A stretch of DNA of 34,621 bases, from the NCBI GenBank assembly GCA_964394585.1, contig CAYMYI010000036.1, positions 1 to 34,621 on the forward strand. Direction: 5' to 3'. Shown in pieces: positions 1-8,532 of the stretch; the stretch's first letter is position 1; each line of letters opens with the position of its first letter. The DNA comes from CAYUJH01 sp964394585. GTDB taxonomy: Bacteria; Bacteroidota; Bacteroidia; Cytophagales; Flammeovirgaceae. A model generated the notes under the pieces. That model was given only the letters and a program-made list of their open reading frames with translations, made no database searches and was not told where the DNA came from. Both the position numbers and the translations under genes were made by a program.

Positions 1-250
1 TATTCCAAGTATCCCGAATGTATTTACCCCTAATGGGGATGGTAAAAATGAAACGTTCTACGTGGAAAACATCGTAGGCGATAATTGGACACTCAAAATC
101 TATAATCGATGGGGCGCACTACTGTTCGAGCAAGAAAATTACGCGAATGATTGGGCAGGCAGCGGGCTCTCTAGCGGGCTGTACTATTTTGAATTGAGTA
201 ATAAACGAAGAGATAAACAATACAAAGGTTGGGTTAAACTCATGCGTTGA
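1..250 (+). CDS. C-terminal end of a T9SS type B cargo protein (partial)
   Basis: The reading frame is open from base 2 to the TGA at 248-250, and its start lies before the window. The visible 82 residues form the T9SS type B sorting domain (gliding motility-associated C-terminal domain): the motif VFTPNGDGKNETF near the left edge, then KIYNRWGALLFEQ, and a final GWVKLMR. In this family the domain directs export across the outer membrane by the type IX system, often with a PorP/SprF partner. A GTG at 62 could be read as a start, but the motif upstream of it is in frame and conserved, so this is a truncated long gene and not a 62-residue protein. What the rest of the protein does cannot be seen. 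Confidence 0.9.
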   Translation, partial: IPSIPNVFTPNGDGKNETFYVENIVGDNWTLKIYNRWGALLFEQENYANDWAGSGLSSGLYYFELSNKRRDKQYKGWVKLMR

Positions 251-276
251 CCCCGCTTCATTTATAAAACTAACCT

Positions 277-888
277 ATGCGAATCATTATTTTTGGAATT
301 GAAGAACCTCTCGGGCAAATCATTGCAGAAAAGGTACATCAACAATTAAAATTCCAAGTTTTCGGATGGACGGCTCAACCACAACCGTACAGTTTACCCT
401 ATGTAAATTACCTCGACTGCGATATAAAAAACCTGAATTCAATCAATGAAATTCTTCGAGGGAAAGATATTGTTATATCAGTACTCCCCCCCTACAGCAC
501 TTTATTTGCAGAGGCAATCCCCAGTATTATAAAAGGAATACAAAAAAGAGGCATCAGACGCTTACTAACCATAGCACATCCGCACATTCTGCAGTACGAC
601 GACCAAACCCCACAATTTGAACATTTACGCCTTTCGATTGAAATGTTTACAATGGCACAGAACCTTTACAATATTTTCCTTTCACTCCAAAAAACTTCGC
701 TCGATTGGACCCTACTGTGCCCGGTGGGAATCAATTCTCAAAACCATGAGGAAACGCCTTGCCTAGTACAGCTCGATTACCCGCCAAAAGACGGGAAACC
801 ACTTTCGGTAACTAGCATAGCAACATTCGTTGTGCAAGAGATGAAAAATAGTTTTTTCTTACAACAAAGAGTTGGCTTGGCGCAATAG
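277..888 (+). CDS. NAD(P)-binding Rossmann-fold protein (atypical SDR/NmrA-like)
   Basis: This 203-residue protein starts with a beta strand and a glycine loop, MRIIIFGIEEPLGQ, as in atypical short-chain dehydrogenase / NmrA-like proteins. A second strand and an acidic position follow (NYLDCDIKNLNSI, like the DxxD segment of this fold), then DIVISVLPPYSTLF where the fold usually closes over the cofactor. The middle glycine of the usual GxxGxxG motif is replaced by Glu, so cofactor binding may be weak or lost. It lies 26 bases after the type B gene and 3 bases before the glycosyltransferase gene, so it is probably co-transcribed with the latter. A role in sugar or lipid metabolism beside the glycosyltransferase is possible but only inferred. 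Confidence 0.7.
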   Translation: MRIIIFGIEEPLGQIIAEKVHQQLKFQVFGWTAQPQPYSLPYVNYLDCDIKNLNSINEILRGKDIVISVLPPYSTLFAEAIPSIIKGIQKRGIRRLLTIAHPHILQYDDQTPQFEHLRLSIEMFTMAQNLYNIFLSLQKTSLDWTLLCPVGINSQNHEETPCLVQLDYPPKDGKPLSVTSIATFVVQEMKNSFFLQQRVGLAQ

Positions 889-891
889 CTC

Positions 892-2034
892 ATGGGTTGG
901 ATTTTCGGCATTTATACTGCCCTATTCATCATAATTTTGCTGTATACCTTTGTGTTATACAGGCTACAAAAAGCATGGGAATCCCTAAGTACTCCTAAAA
1001 CGCCACATCCTCTATTGCATACTATCACAGTGAGCGTAATAGTTCCCGTTCGTAATGAAGCGCATCAAGTGGCTAAGTTGCTCGATTCCCTTGCCCAACA
1101 AACTCATCCTAAATTTGAAGTAATAGTGATAGACGACCACTCTACCGACTCAACCAGGCAAGTAGTCGAATCACATCCCTTACCTTGCAAGAAAGTAGCA
1201 CTTCCCAATCATTTGCAAGGAAAAAAACAAGCGATTACACATGGAATTGTACAAGCAAACGGTAATTTCATTCTAACTACCGATGCTGACTGCACCGTAG
1301 ATAAACAATGGATAAGCAGTATGTTAAACGTCTATCTTAGTACTCAAGCAGCCTTGGTAAGTGGCCCAGTACGAATGATATATAACCACCAATTATTTCA
1401 AAAAGCGCAGGCTTTAGAGTTTGCCGCACTCATTGGTGTGGGAGGCGCTAGCATTGCCCTTGGCAAACCGAGCATGTGTAATGGTGCTAACTTGGGTTTC
1501 TCCAGGAACACCTTTTTCGAAGTAAATGGCTACGAAGGCTCACTACATATCCCCTCGGGCGATGATATGTTTCTACTCGAAAAAATGAAGCAACGGTTTG
1601 GGCCGGCTTCAATCCATTTCGCAAAAACAACCGAAGCGATTGTGAGCACACCGGCCATTGCCTCTTTTGGTGCATTTTACCAACAACGAAAACGCTGGGC
1701 AAGTAAATGGAAAGCTTACCAAAGCAAGATGCAATCGTTCATAGCTATTATGATATTCGCTTTGTACGCTTTATGGCTTACAAGTGCTTTTTTAATATGG
1801 CATTTTCCGGAAATGACCCTACATTTTTTTGTACTTTCGTTCATAAAGTTTTGGGTGGAATATAGGTTTATGGATTCCATATTACGCTTTTTGCGTATTC
1901 CGTTTTCCATATTTCATATTTTGGGGTTATATCTTATTTATCCGCTATATGCAATCTTTTTTGGCATTACAGCCCAATTTGGGAGTTACCGCTGGAAAAA
2001 ACGAAGCGTTGGGGTTTTTAGACAAAAACTCTGA
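892..2034 (+). CDS. Membrane-anchored family 2 glycosyltransferase
   Basis: The 380-residue protein has an N-terminal membrane segment (about residues 3-23), a GT-A catalytic domain (about 45-275) and two or three membrane segments at the C-terminus (about 280-365). Family GT2 marks are all visible: VSVIVPVRNEA at the start of the fold, the IDDHSTDST nucleotide-binding segment (D81, D82), the metal-binding DAD motif at 131-133, GDD at 223-225 for the acceptor base, and QxxRW at 265-269. The QxxRW motif and the C-terminal membrane segments are typical of processive or membrane-coupled enzymes that build polysaccharides or glycolipids. The sugar and acceptor cannot be read from the sequence. 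It begins 3 bases after the Rossmann-fold gene. Confidence 0.9.
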   Translation: MGWIFGIYTALFIIILLYTFVLYRLQKAWESLSTPKTPHPLLHTITVSVIVPVRNEAHQVAKLLDSLAQQTHPKFEVIVIDDHSTDSTRQVVESHPLPCKKVALPNHLQGKKQAITHGIVQANGNFILTTDADCTVDKQWISSMLNVYLSTQAALVSGPVRMIYNHQLFQKAQALEFAALIGVGGASIALGKPSMCNGANLGFSRNTFFEVNGYEGSLHIPSGDDMFLLEKMKQRFGPASIHFAKTTEAIVSTPAIASFGAFYQQRKRWASKWKAYQSKMQSFIAIMIFALYALWLTSAFLIWHFPEMTLHFFVLSFIKFWVEYRFMDSILRFLRIPFSIFHILGLYLIYPLYAIFFGITAQFGSYRWKKRSVGVFRQKL

Positions 2035-2122
2035 TAATTATGGTAAATCGATAAAAGTATAGCCTCAAACCGTTTTTAGGTGATAGTGAATTTAGAATAC
2101 AACCGTGAACCTTCTCTTTATG

Positions 2123-2380
2123 ATGAATGATGACGAGTTCGATGTGATCGATGAATTGTACTTTGTAACCTCTTTTCAAGACTTGGCAAATCAGCTTGAT
2201 TTTGAAGAGGATACACTTAAAGAAGTACTTCGCGCACTGATTGCCAAAAAATGGGTACGTTGTATGCGTTCCATATCAGAGGAAATATCCGCAGAGGAAC
2301 TCGATTTTGAAAATCAATTCAAAAGTTATTTTTATCTTGCTACTAAAACAGGCTTGTTAATTCATAATGGCATGTCCTAA
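2123..2380 (+). CDS. Small conserved-looking protein, possible winged-helix fold
   Basis: This acidic protein of about 85 residues has no signal peptide and no membrane segment. Its start is uncertain: a GTG at 2105 and ATGs at 2120 and 2123 are all in frame. I prefer 2123, which gives MNDDEFDVIDELYF as the N-terminus. The middle (LANQLDFEEDTLKEVLRALIAKKWV) looks like a helix-turn-helix with a following KKWVR strand, and the end (SYFYLATKTGLLIHN) like a wing or strand pair, so a small winged-helix domain is plausible. I do not recognise a named family. It lies 42 bases before the ABC permease gene on the same strand, and from memory similar small proteins occur beside such permeases in this phylum. 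Confidence 0.7.
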   Translation: MNDDEFDVIDELYFVTSFQDLANQLDFEEDTLKEVLRALIAKKWVRCMRSISEEISAEELDFENQFKSYFYLATKTGLLIHNGMS

Positions 2381-2404
2381 AAAAGCAATCGATCTTAAAA
2401 CTCA

Positions 2405-2418
2405 GCGTATTTTTACGC
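2405..2418 (+). promoter_or_regulatory. Hairpin or degenerate -7 element before the ABC permease gene
   Basis: GCGTA-TTTT-TACGC forms a 5-bp stem 4 bases before the permease ATG at 2423. The same bases include TATTTTTA, one mismatch from the TAnnTTTG promoter element. No TTG -33 element lies at a fitting distance. Either reading is weak. Confidence 0.2.
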
Positions 2419-2422
2419 CATC

Positions 2423-3685
2423 ATGCAACAACAACACGATAATACTACTCCATTTAATCAAGTAAAAAGCCGCCTCCTACAAAACAAAATGGCTATTTTT
2501 GGGGGTGTTATCATTGTTTTTGCGTTTTTTGTCGCTCTATTGGGCTATGTTATTATGCCCGATGACACACCAAATGCAAATGGTGGCGCGCAGCAAATCC
2601 GAAAACAGCTTCCCGGTTTCGAAGTCGACTTTATTAAGTTTAGAAAGCAACGCGAAGTAGATAAAGTCAGTTTTATCGAATATGTTATCTACGGGCAAGA
2701 AAGTGAATATACGATTGAGCCATTTATTGGCGAGTACAGCATACGCAACGATAGCGTTATTTTTGTACCATTCCCGGGTGTGGAAAAAGATAAAGAAACC
2801 GGTGAACTGAAAACCATTAGCGAACACATGCTCAAAATTGTGAAAGTGGTATACAATAGCCCTTCTGAAAAATTGACACCTAACACAGGAACAAACTTCG
2901 AAAAAAGGGGCAACACTTTCTACTACCTCGATGGAAACGAGGTAGAACAAAGCATTACCCAAGAGAAACTAGAACAAGAGTTTAAAGAGAAATGTGTAAC
3001 CCACCGAAAATATTGGTTAGGTACTAACATTTCAGGGCGCGATATGCTCAGTTTGCTCATTTTTGGTACGCGGATATCTTTGCTCATAGGGTTTATGTCG
3101 GTGCTTATTTCTTTGTTCTTGGGAATCACTTTAGGAGCAATTGCAGGATTCTTTGGCGGGCTGATTGACAACCTAATTAACTGGTTTATGACCGTTACGT
3201 GGTCCATCCCTAACATCATGCTCGTAATTATCATCAGCGTACTAATAAACAAAGGACTGTGGGTAGTATTTATCGCCGTTGGGCTTACCATGTGGGTAGA
3301 AATTGCCCGTATCGTTCGTACCGAAATTATGAGCATCAAAGAGAAACTCTTTGTAGAAGCAGCCCGAGCTTTTGGGTACTCAAATCGTCGCATTATTTTC
3401 AAGCATATTTTACCCAATGTAATAGGGCCTATCGTAGTAATCGCCACAAATAACTTTGCATTGGCAATCTTGATTGAAGCCGGATTAAGCTTTTTAGGAT
3501 TTGGAGTACAACCGCCTATGCCATCGTGGGGCATGATGGTAAACGAAGGGTTCGACGTAATTGCTACCAAAAATTCGTGGCATTTAGTACTCCTTCCAAG
3601 TTTAGCAATAAGCCTTATGGTATTAGCTTTTAATTTGTTTGGCAATGGACTTCGCGATGCCTATGACCCAAAATCTTTAAAGTAA
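2423..3685 (+). CDS. Peptide-type ABC transporter permease (DppC/OppC family)
   Basis: The 420-residue protein has a first membrane segment at about residues 23-46, a large non-membrane insertion of about 150 residues (about 47-198), and a binding-protein-dependent permease core of five further membrane segments (about 205-415). The EAA loop that contacts the ATPase is visible as VEAARAFGYSNRRIIFKHIL followed by PNVIGP. The segment GLSFLGFGVQPPMPSWG is characteristic of the DppC/OppC branch, which imports oligopeptides or nickel. The long insertion between the first membrane segment and the core is larger than in E. coli DppC; related proteins in Bacteroidota carry similar ones. No partner permease, ATPase or binding protein lies next to it in the window. 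Confidence 0.9.
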   Translation: MQQQHDNTTPFNQVKSRLLQNKMAIFGGVIIVFAFFVALLGYVIMPDDTPNANGGAQQIRKQLPGFEVDFIKFRKQREVDKVSFIEYVIYGQESEYTIEPFIGEYSIRNDSVIFVPFPGVEKDKETGELKTISEHMLKIVKVVYNSPSEKLTPNTGTNFEKRGNTFYYLDGNEVEQSITQEKLEQEFKEKCVTHRKYWLGTNISGRDMLSLLIFGTRISLLIGFMSVLISLFLGITLGAIAGFFGGLIDNLINWFMTVTWSIPNIMLVIIISVLINKGLWVVFIAVGLTMWVEIARIVRTEIMSIKEKLFVEAARAFGYSNRRIIFKHILPNVIGPIVVIATNNFALAILIEAGLSFLGFGVQPPMPSWGMMVNEGFDVIATKNSWHLVLLPSLAISLMVLAFNLFGNGLRDAYDPKSLK

Positions 3686-3694
3686 AAGATTGCT

Positions 3695-4906
3695 ATGCCG
3701 CTATCTTTAGAAGAACAACTTCAAATGAAAGAGCTAGAATTAAATGCTCTTTTTGAGACCATACGCGCTATCAACGAAAATGCTTCTGAAGCTGATCTTT
3801 ACAAAATTTATCGTTTCATACTCCGCTCAAATACGAACTTTAGCAAGCTGGCCCTCTATGTGCAAGAACTCGATTGGGAGTGCAAAACGTACTTTGGCAC
3901 TGAGCACGATTATCAGCAAATTCCCCTACCTCGTTCTGTTTTAGAATTTACCGAAATGGCAGATCTCGATATCGCCAAAGATTTACAATACTTCCATGAG
4001 TTTGATAAGGTAATCCCGGTAAAACACAAAAGTACAGTACTAGCGTACGTGTTCTTAGGTATTGCAGAAGAGCTGGACAACCACGATAAGCTCGATTTAG
4101 CGTTCATCAATGCTTTGAGCAACATTATCATTGTAGCAGTTGAAAACAAAAAATTTGCTCGACGAGAGCAACAACAAAAAGAATATAACCGGCAACTGGA
4201 TATTGCCAAAAATGTACAAAATTTACTTTTCCCTAAGAAACTACCGAGGGATGCTTCGTTCATGGTAGAAGCCAGCTATCTTCCGCACCATACCATCGGA
4301 GGCGATTACTACGACTTCCTGGAGTTAAGTGAAGATTTACGCATGCTCTGTATCGCCGACGTTTCGGGGAAAGGTATTCCTGCAGCCATTTTGATGTCCA
4401 ACTTTCAAGCAGGTTTGAGAGTGCTGTCCCAAAAAAGCAACAACCTAGAGGAAATTGTTACCGGGTTAAATCAGCTTATCATTCAAAACTCGCAAGGGGA
4501 AAACTTTATCACTGCATTTTTTTTATTGTACAATCTTAAAAAGAAAAGCATTCAATATGTAAATGCCGGGCATAATCCCCCCTTCTTATTTCACTTAGGG
4601 AAAGTTGAACGATTACAAGAAGGCACTACCGTATTGGGTAGTTTTCCTGAACTTCCTTTCATTGAAACCGGTGTGTTACATGGGCTTACCAAATTTTTAC
4701 TGTTCTGTTTTACCGACGGGTTCACCGAAACGTATAACGAACAAGGAGAAGAGTTTGGGGAAGATGATCTACAAGAATTCATTTCTAACAACTTAGATCT
4801 CCCACCAAAAACAATGCACACTAAACTAATCGCACTGCTTAATACCTTTAAAGGTCGGAATGCCTATGCCGATGACATCACACTACTTTCCATGCATGTG
4901 CGTTAG
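3695..4906 (+). CDS. SpoIIE/RsbU-type PP2C serine phosphatase with GAF-like N-terminus
   Basis: This 403-residue cytoplasmic protein starts 9 bases after the permease gene. Residues 1-150 look like a GAF-type sensory domain. A short charged helix follows (REQQQKEYNRQLDIAKNVQ, about 157-175), then a PPM/SpoIIE phosphatase domain to the end. Metal-binding acidic residues are visible in GGDYYDF (D204) and IADVSGKGIPAA (D222), with the later NAGHNPPFLF and FTDGFTE motifs also present. In this family such enzymes dephosphorylate anti-sigma-factor antagonists or other partner-switch proteins, so a signalling role is likely. The target is not identifiable here, since no STAS or anti-sigma gene lies nearby. 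Its stop is only 3 bases from the converging stop of the next gene. Confidence 0.92.
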   Translation: MPLSLEEQLQMKELELNALFETIRAINENASEADLYKIYRFILRSNTNFSKLALYVQELDWECKTYFGTEHDYQQIPLPRSVLEFTEMADLDIAKDLQYFHEFDKVIPVKHKSTVLAYVFLGIAEELDNHDKLDLAFINALSNIIIVAVENKKFARREQQQKEYNRQLDIAKNVQNLLFPKKLPRDASFMVEASYLPHHTIGGDYYDFLELSEDLRMLCIADVSGKGIPAAILMSNFQAGLRVLSQKSNNLEEIVTGLNQLIIQNSQGENFITAFFLLYNLKKKSIQYVNAGHNPPFLFHLGKVERLQEGTTVLGSFPELPFIETGVLHGLTKFLLFCFTDGFTETYNEQGEEFGEDDLQEFISNNLDLPPKTMHTKLIALLNTFKGRNAYADDITLLSMHVR

Positions 4907-4909
4907 CGG

Positions 4910-5884
4910 TTACCGCGTGCGAAATGTAGGGCATTGAATGTATGCTTTCCCCTTATAGCGTTGCTTAAATTTACGAGTAGCCTCGGGCGTGTAAACTAAC
5001 GTGATTTCGTGCGAACCTCCCGGTGTACCCCTAAGCGAATTTACATTATAATCGTAGCTGTAACCGACAGTCCAGCCTCGGTGTGTGAACCCTATGAGCG
5101 CAGCTACGGATTCTCTACCGCTGCTTACTGGCATTCCTCGAAACCATAGCCCAATCATCAATGGATTGAGTAAGTAGTTTGCTCCAAAATCGAGCTGCGA
5201 AACTCCCGCTTGTGCCTGGTAAAAAATAGAAGGTAATAGCTCGTGGTTTCCAATGGGAAAACTTGTCCCTCCGTGCAAAGAAAAGCGCATCGGCAATGCA
5301 TTAGCATTTGGGTTATTGCTTGGGCGATGTAAATGGTATATTGCAACGCCGAACCAGGTATTTGCATTGTAAAGGGTTGCTCCGGTAGCCAAATCGAAGA
5401 TGCCTGCACTCATATCTTCCACCGTTTCCGCAGTGGTTCCTCCGCTTGCAAGTTGGTCGCCAAAAGTTAACCCATCGAGGGTTTGTTGTTGTAAGGTAAA
5501 TCCTAGTTGAAGCCCTAATCTGACCATCCAATCGGTTCCTGTAAAAAATGAATACGCATACGAGAGCGATGCATGGGTACGATTGAAATTTACAGATGGT
5601 AAGCGGTCGGAGTATACTAAAAGTCCCACACCACTGTGCATATTCGCTAGGTTATAGTCGAATGAGGCAATATTGGTTTCAAACGAACGGGGTACTTGTA
5701 CCCATTGATTACGGTATGCTACCGCTATCCTATACTGCTCAATAGCACCTGCGAATGCCGGATTGAGGTATAAGGGTGAGGCATAGTATTGGGTAAAATT
5801 GAGATCTTGCCCTACTGCATACGAAAATGTTAGGAGTGGTAGTATTGTTACACATACAAAAAGTTTTGAAAGTGATAGTCGCAT
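4910..5884 (-). CDS. PorP/SprF family type IX secretion system outer-membrane protein
   Basis: The 324-residue protein begins with a signal peptide (about residues 1-25, ending SYAVGQ) and then carries the family's hallmark start, DLNFTQYYASPLYLNPAFAG, where PorP/SprF proteins read Q-F-x-x-Y-x-x-x-x-x-NPA-AG. The rest is an outer-membrane beta-barrel with alternating aromatic strands, for example GWTVGYSYDYNVNSL near the end. PorP is a T9SS component, and SprF-like paralogues help export and hold type B cargo proteins at the cell surface. This copy is not next to a complete type B gene in the window: it follows tamL on the same strand with a 75-base gap that contains a promoter-like element, so it is probably transcribed on its own. 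Confidence 0.9.
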   Translation of the reverse strand: MRLSLSKLFVCVTILPLLTFSYAVGQDLNFTQYYASPLYLNPAFAGAIEQYRIAVAYRNQWVQVPRSFETNIASFDYNLANMHSGVGLLVYSDRLPSVNFNRTHASLSYAYSFFTGTDWMVRLGLQLGFTLQQQTLDGLTFGDQLASGGTTAETVEDMSAGIFDLATGATLYNANTWFGVAIYHLHRPSNNPNANALPMRFSLHGGTSFPIGNHELLPSIFYQAQAGVSQLDFGANYLLNPLMIGLWFRGMPVSSGRESVAALIGFTHRGWTVGYSYDYNVNSLRGTPGGSHEITLVYTPEATRKFKQRYKGKAYIQCPTFRTR

Positions 5885-5919
5885 AGATGTGTGAAGTAGT
5901 TACGCTTGCTGGTTTACGA

Positions 5920-5953
5920 CAAAGGTAATGCCTATTTGCAGTAATGTCTCAAA
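5920..5953 (-). promoter_or_regulatory. Bacteroidota-type promoter for the PorP/SprF gene at 4910-5884
   Basis: Read on the - strand, this segment gives TTTG (complement of 5950-5953), a 22-base spacer and TACCTTTG (complement of 5920-5927). The second element matches the Bacteroidota -7 consensus TAnnTTTG exactly, and the first matches the -33 TTG/TTTG element at an acceptable distance. It lies 36 bases before the ATG of the PorP/SprF gene, in the gap after tamL, which supports separate transcription of that gene. Confidence 0.5.
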
Positions 5954-5959
5954 AGCATT

Positions 5960-8470
5960 TTAAAAGGGATACCCTACACCAATATTCAGCGTACTTTGCC
6001 CCGGTGCACCCAATGGTTTTCGGAACGATAGCTGATCGCCTATGAAGCGATGCCCCTCAGGTAGTGCGGGGTCAAATAGTTTAATGCCTAAATCGAAACG
6101 GATTAGCAAGAAGGAAAAATCGAGTCGAAGCCCTACACCAGAGCCAATGGCAAGTTCTTTCCAAAAATCGCGTAGTTCAAACAAAGCACCTGGGCGGCTT
6201 GGGTCGGTCTCTGTCATCCAAATATTAGAAGCATCGATAAAAAATGCATAATCAAAAAAGCTAAACAAGTGGCCTCTCAGTTCGGTATTAGCTTCAATCA
6301 GCACTTCACCGCCTTGCTCAAAACTATAATCGAATGTTCCGTCTTCAGTCACCGGAGGGGTATACGAGCCCGGACCTAATCTTCGCGGTCGCCATGCTCG
6401 ATTGCTATTACTCCCCCCTGTAAAAAAATACTTTTCGTAAGGAAGCCCCTGCTGCCCACTGCCATATGGTTTGGCAACCCCCATGTTGATACGGCTTACC
6501 AGTTCCTTATTTTCGCCGAAAGGAAGCGCAAACCGATAATCGAACGATACTTTGGCAAACCGAAAAAAACGAAGCCCAAAAATGAGATCGTCGTTTTCAA
6601 GCAATGTACGATCAATAAAATTGAGATAATTACCCCCAGATTCTATATAAGCCCTGAAGTAATGTGTGCGCTCAAAAGTAGTTCCGTAGCTATCGGATGC
6701 CTGTATGTATGATGCCACAAAACTAGATACTAGCGAGCGGTCAAAACTCAGTGCAAGCGTATTGCCTTGTGCTGCTAATTCGTCTAACCGTTGAGCGAAC
6801 GAATCGCTTAACCTACCTGTGTAGACGATTCCTAACTCTAACAACTTGAATTCAAAACGCGCATTTCGCCGGTTGCGCCACTGATAGGTAAGCGCGCCTT
6901 GGATGTTCGTACGGCTGTACTCAGGGCGGTCTACAAACGAATAACCCAACGAAAGTTGTGTTCGGGGTAAACCTGCTGCAAGTTTACTGCGCCATTTTTG
7001 ACCTAAAGGAAATAAAATTTGAGGGAACGAAAGCGATATATTGCCACCATATTCTTGACTGTTATAACCACCAGAATCTTCGGTTACACCTGCTTGGGCT
7101 TCAATCCCAAACCTACCGCGTATTTCTAAGATTTCGCACCCACCAAACGTGTTACGGTTTTTAAACGATGCGCTCACAAACGGCCCAGGCAGTGCTTGAG
7201 TTACGTTAAGCCCCCCTTCTAAAGAATATTGAAACCTATCGTAAGGACTAGTGAAAATATTTGCTTTAAATTTTCCCCCTAAGGTATCGTAATTGATGTT
7301 TACAAATTTGAATATATCGAGCCGCGCTAGCGCCCGCTGCGTTTGCTCTGTATGCAAAAGACTGTACAGGCTATCAGGGCGGATAAAAATTTTGCGGTTG
7401 AGTACTTTCTTAGAGTAGCGTTTCTTTTCTTCGATATAGCGGATACCCAAATAAACGGTGTCTTCCAAGGCTCGCCGATTGCGGGAAACGCTCGCATCGG
7501 CTTCAAACACAACTTCATCAATTTCAAAACGTGTATGCTGGCGTTCTCCCGGAGGGTTTTTAATAATCAACTCCACTTTGGGGGAAAACGGCTTTTCTAG
7601 TGTATCGATTTCGAAGAAGATGTAAGAAACTCCAAAATCAAAATATCCTGTATTGTTCAGCATTCGAGTTAAACGGTTGCGTTCTTCTTCTAAGGAAGTT
7701 TCCCGATAAATATCTCCTACATGAAACAAAGCATTGCCGGTATCTGCTAGAACTAAGCTACGCAGGGTGGAATCGGCAATAGTATAGATGATATTTTCAA
7801 TACGAGCTACCGAATCTTCTTTCACTTGATAGGTAACTTCTGCCTTTTTCTTCTTAGTAGATAAATGCGATGTAACAGTTGCATGAAAGTAACCGTTTTG
7901 CAGAAGGTAGAGAGTCATTTGTTCGGTAGTTTGGGCAGTAAGTGCTGAGTCGAATAAGGTAGGTGCTTCGCCTACAGACCGCATAAGCCAATTTCCTTTT
8001 TCAATGCGTAGCGATAGCTTTCGAAGTTTATCATTCTTTTTAGCTTGTAACTTTTGCAATTCTTGAAGTAAGCGTAGCGAATCGTTTGTTATATTGTATG
8101 AGTTACTTACCGAAAGCAATGAATCGAACTCATTGCGCAAAGCTTCTTCTTTTTGCCCAAAAAACACTTCTTTCTGTCGATACGCTTGCTGAAGTTTTGG
8201 CTTTTGCTTCCTAAACCGTTTTTCGCCAATTCGGTAGGCATACAAATAGGGCATAATTGGTAAATTCAGAATTCGCCGGTTTGGCTTCTGCTTCAACAGC
8301 AACTCAAGTTCTTCAGTATCCACCTGCTCATTTCCTTCTATCTGCTGATTTACTAAAAGGTAGTCGCCCTCTGAAATGTTTTTTGTGGGGATACATGAAG
8401 CCACCCCCAAACACACACAAACCGTATTGAGGAATACAGCACATTGGCGAAAGAAAGAATAAAAGCGCAT
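5960..8470 (-). CDS. tamL: TamL-like outer-membrane assembly lipoprotein (Omp85/BamA-TamA family)
   Basis: This 836-residue protein starts with a lipoprotein signal peptide ending in LGVASC (lipidated Cys26), followed by the short conserved segment IPTKNISEGDYLL. POTRA-like domains fill about residues 30-390, with a coiled, Lys- and Glu-rich stretch at about 85-160. The C-terminal part (about 410-836) is an Omp85 barrel; YFFTGGSNSNRAWRPRRLGP contains the family's GG-S-RG-like motif in loop 6, and the chain ends in aromatic Phe as in most Omp85 barrels. A lipidated N-terminus separates TamL of Bacteroidota from TamA, and the family works with TamB in outer-membrane assembly. TamB is not in the window. 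The gene is divergent from the RNA methyltransferase gene, with 62 bases between. Confidence 0.87.
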   Translation of the reverse strand: MRFYSFFRQCAVFLNTVCVCLGVASCIPTKNISEGDYLLVNQQIEGNEQVDTEELELLLKQKPNRRILNLPIMPYLYAYRIGEKRFRKQKPKLQQAYRQKEVFFGQKEEALRNEFDSLLSVSNSYNITNDSLRLLQELQKLQAKKNDKLRKLSLRIEKGNWLMRSVGEAPTLFDSALTAQTTEQMTLYLLQNGYFHATVTSHLSTKKKKAEVTYQVKEDSVARIENIIYTIADSTLRSLVLADTGNALFHVGDIYRETSLEEERNRLTRMLNNTGYFDFGVSYIFFEIDTLEKPFSPKVELIIKNPPGERQHTRFEIDEVVFEADASVSRNRRALEDTVYLGIRYIEEKKRYSKKVLNRKIFIRPDSLYSLLHTEQTQRALARLDIFKFVNINYDTLGGKFKANIFTSPYDRFQYSLEGGLNVTQALPGPFVSASFKNRNTFGGCEILEIRGRFGIEAQAGVTEDSGGYNSQEYGGNISLSFPQILFPLGQKWRSKLAAGLPRTQLSLGYSFVDRPEYSRTNIQGALTYQWRNRRNARFEFKLLELGIVYTGRLSDSFAQRLDELAAQGNTLALSFDRSLVSSFVASYIQASDSYGTTFERTHYFRAYIESGGNYLNFIDRTLLENDDLIFGLRFFRFAKVSFDYRFALPFGENKELVSRINMGVAKPYGSGQQGLPYEKYFFTGGSNSNRAWRPRRLGPGSYTPPVTEDGTFDYSFEQGGEVLIEANTELRGHLFSFFDYAFFIDASNIWMTETDPSRPGALFELRDFWKELAIGSGVGLRLDFSFLLIRFDLGIKLFDPALPEGHRFIGDQLSFRKPLGAPGQSTLNIGVGYPF

Positions 8471-8513
8471 GCGTGAATTTAGAAACTCACGAGCGTTTTT
8501 GATAGCTTAGCCA

Positions 8514-8530
8514 TTCTAAAAGTTTTAGAA
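8514..8530. promoter_or_regulatory. Perfect 17-base palindrome between tamL and the RNA methyltransferase gene
   Basis: TTCTAAAA and TTTTAGAA flank one central G. The site sits 2 bases before the GTG start of the methyltransferase gene and 43 bases before the tamL start, in a short divergent intergenic region. This placement suits an operator acting on one or both genes, but no matching regulator lies nearby. An A/T-rich palindrome of this length can also arise by chance, and an RNA hairpin with a 1-base loop is not feasible, so DNA binding would be the only sensible role. Confidence 0.35.
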
Positions 8531-8532
8531 AC

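Noticed and set aside
62..250. A short 62-residue gene starting at GTG 62
   Set aside because: The frame continues upstream with the type B motif VFTPNGDGKNETF, so this is the end of a longer gene.
2923..3645. 240-codon open frame on the - strand inside the ABC permease gene
   Set aside because: It overlaps the permease core motifs on the + strand completely and its translation shows no domain.
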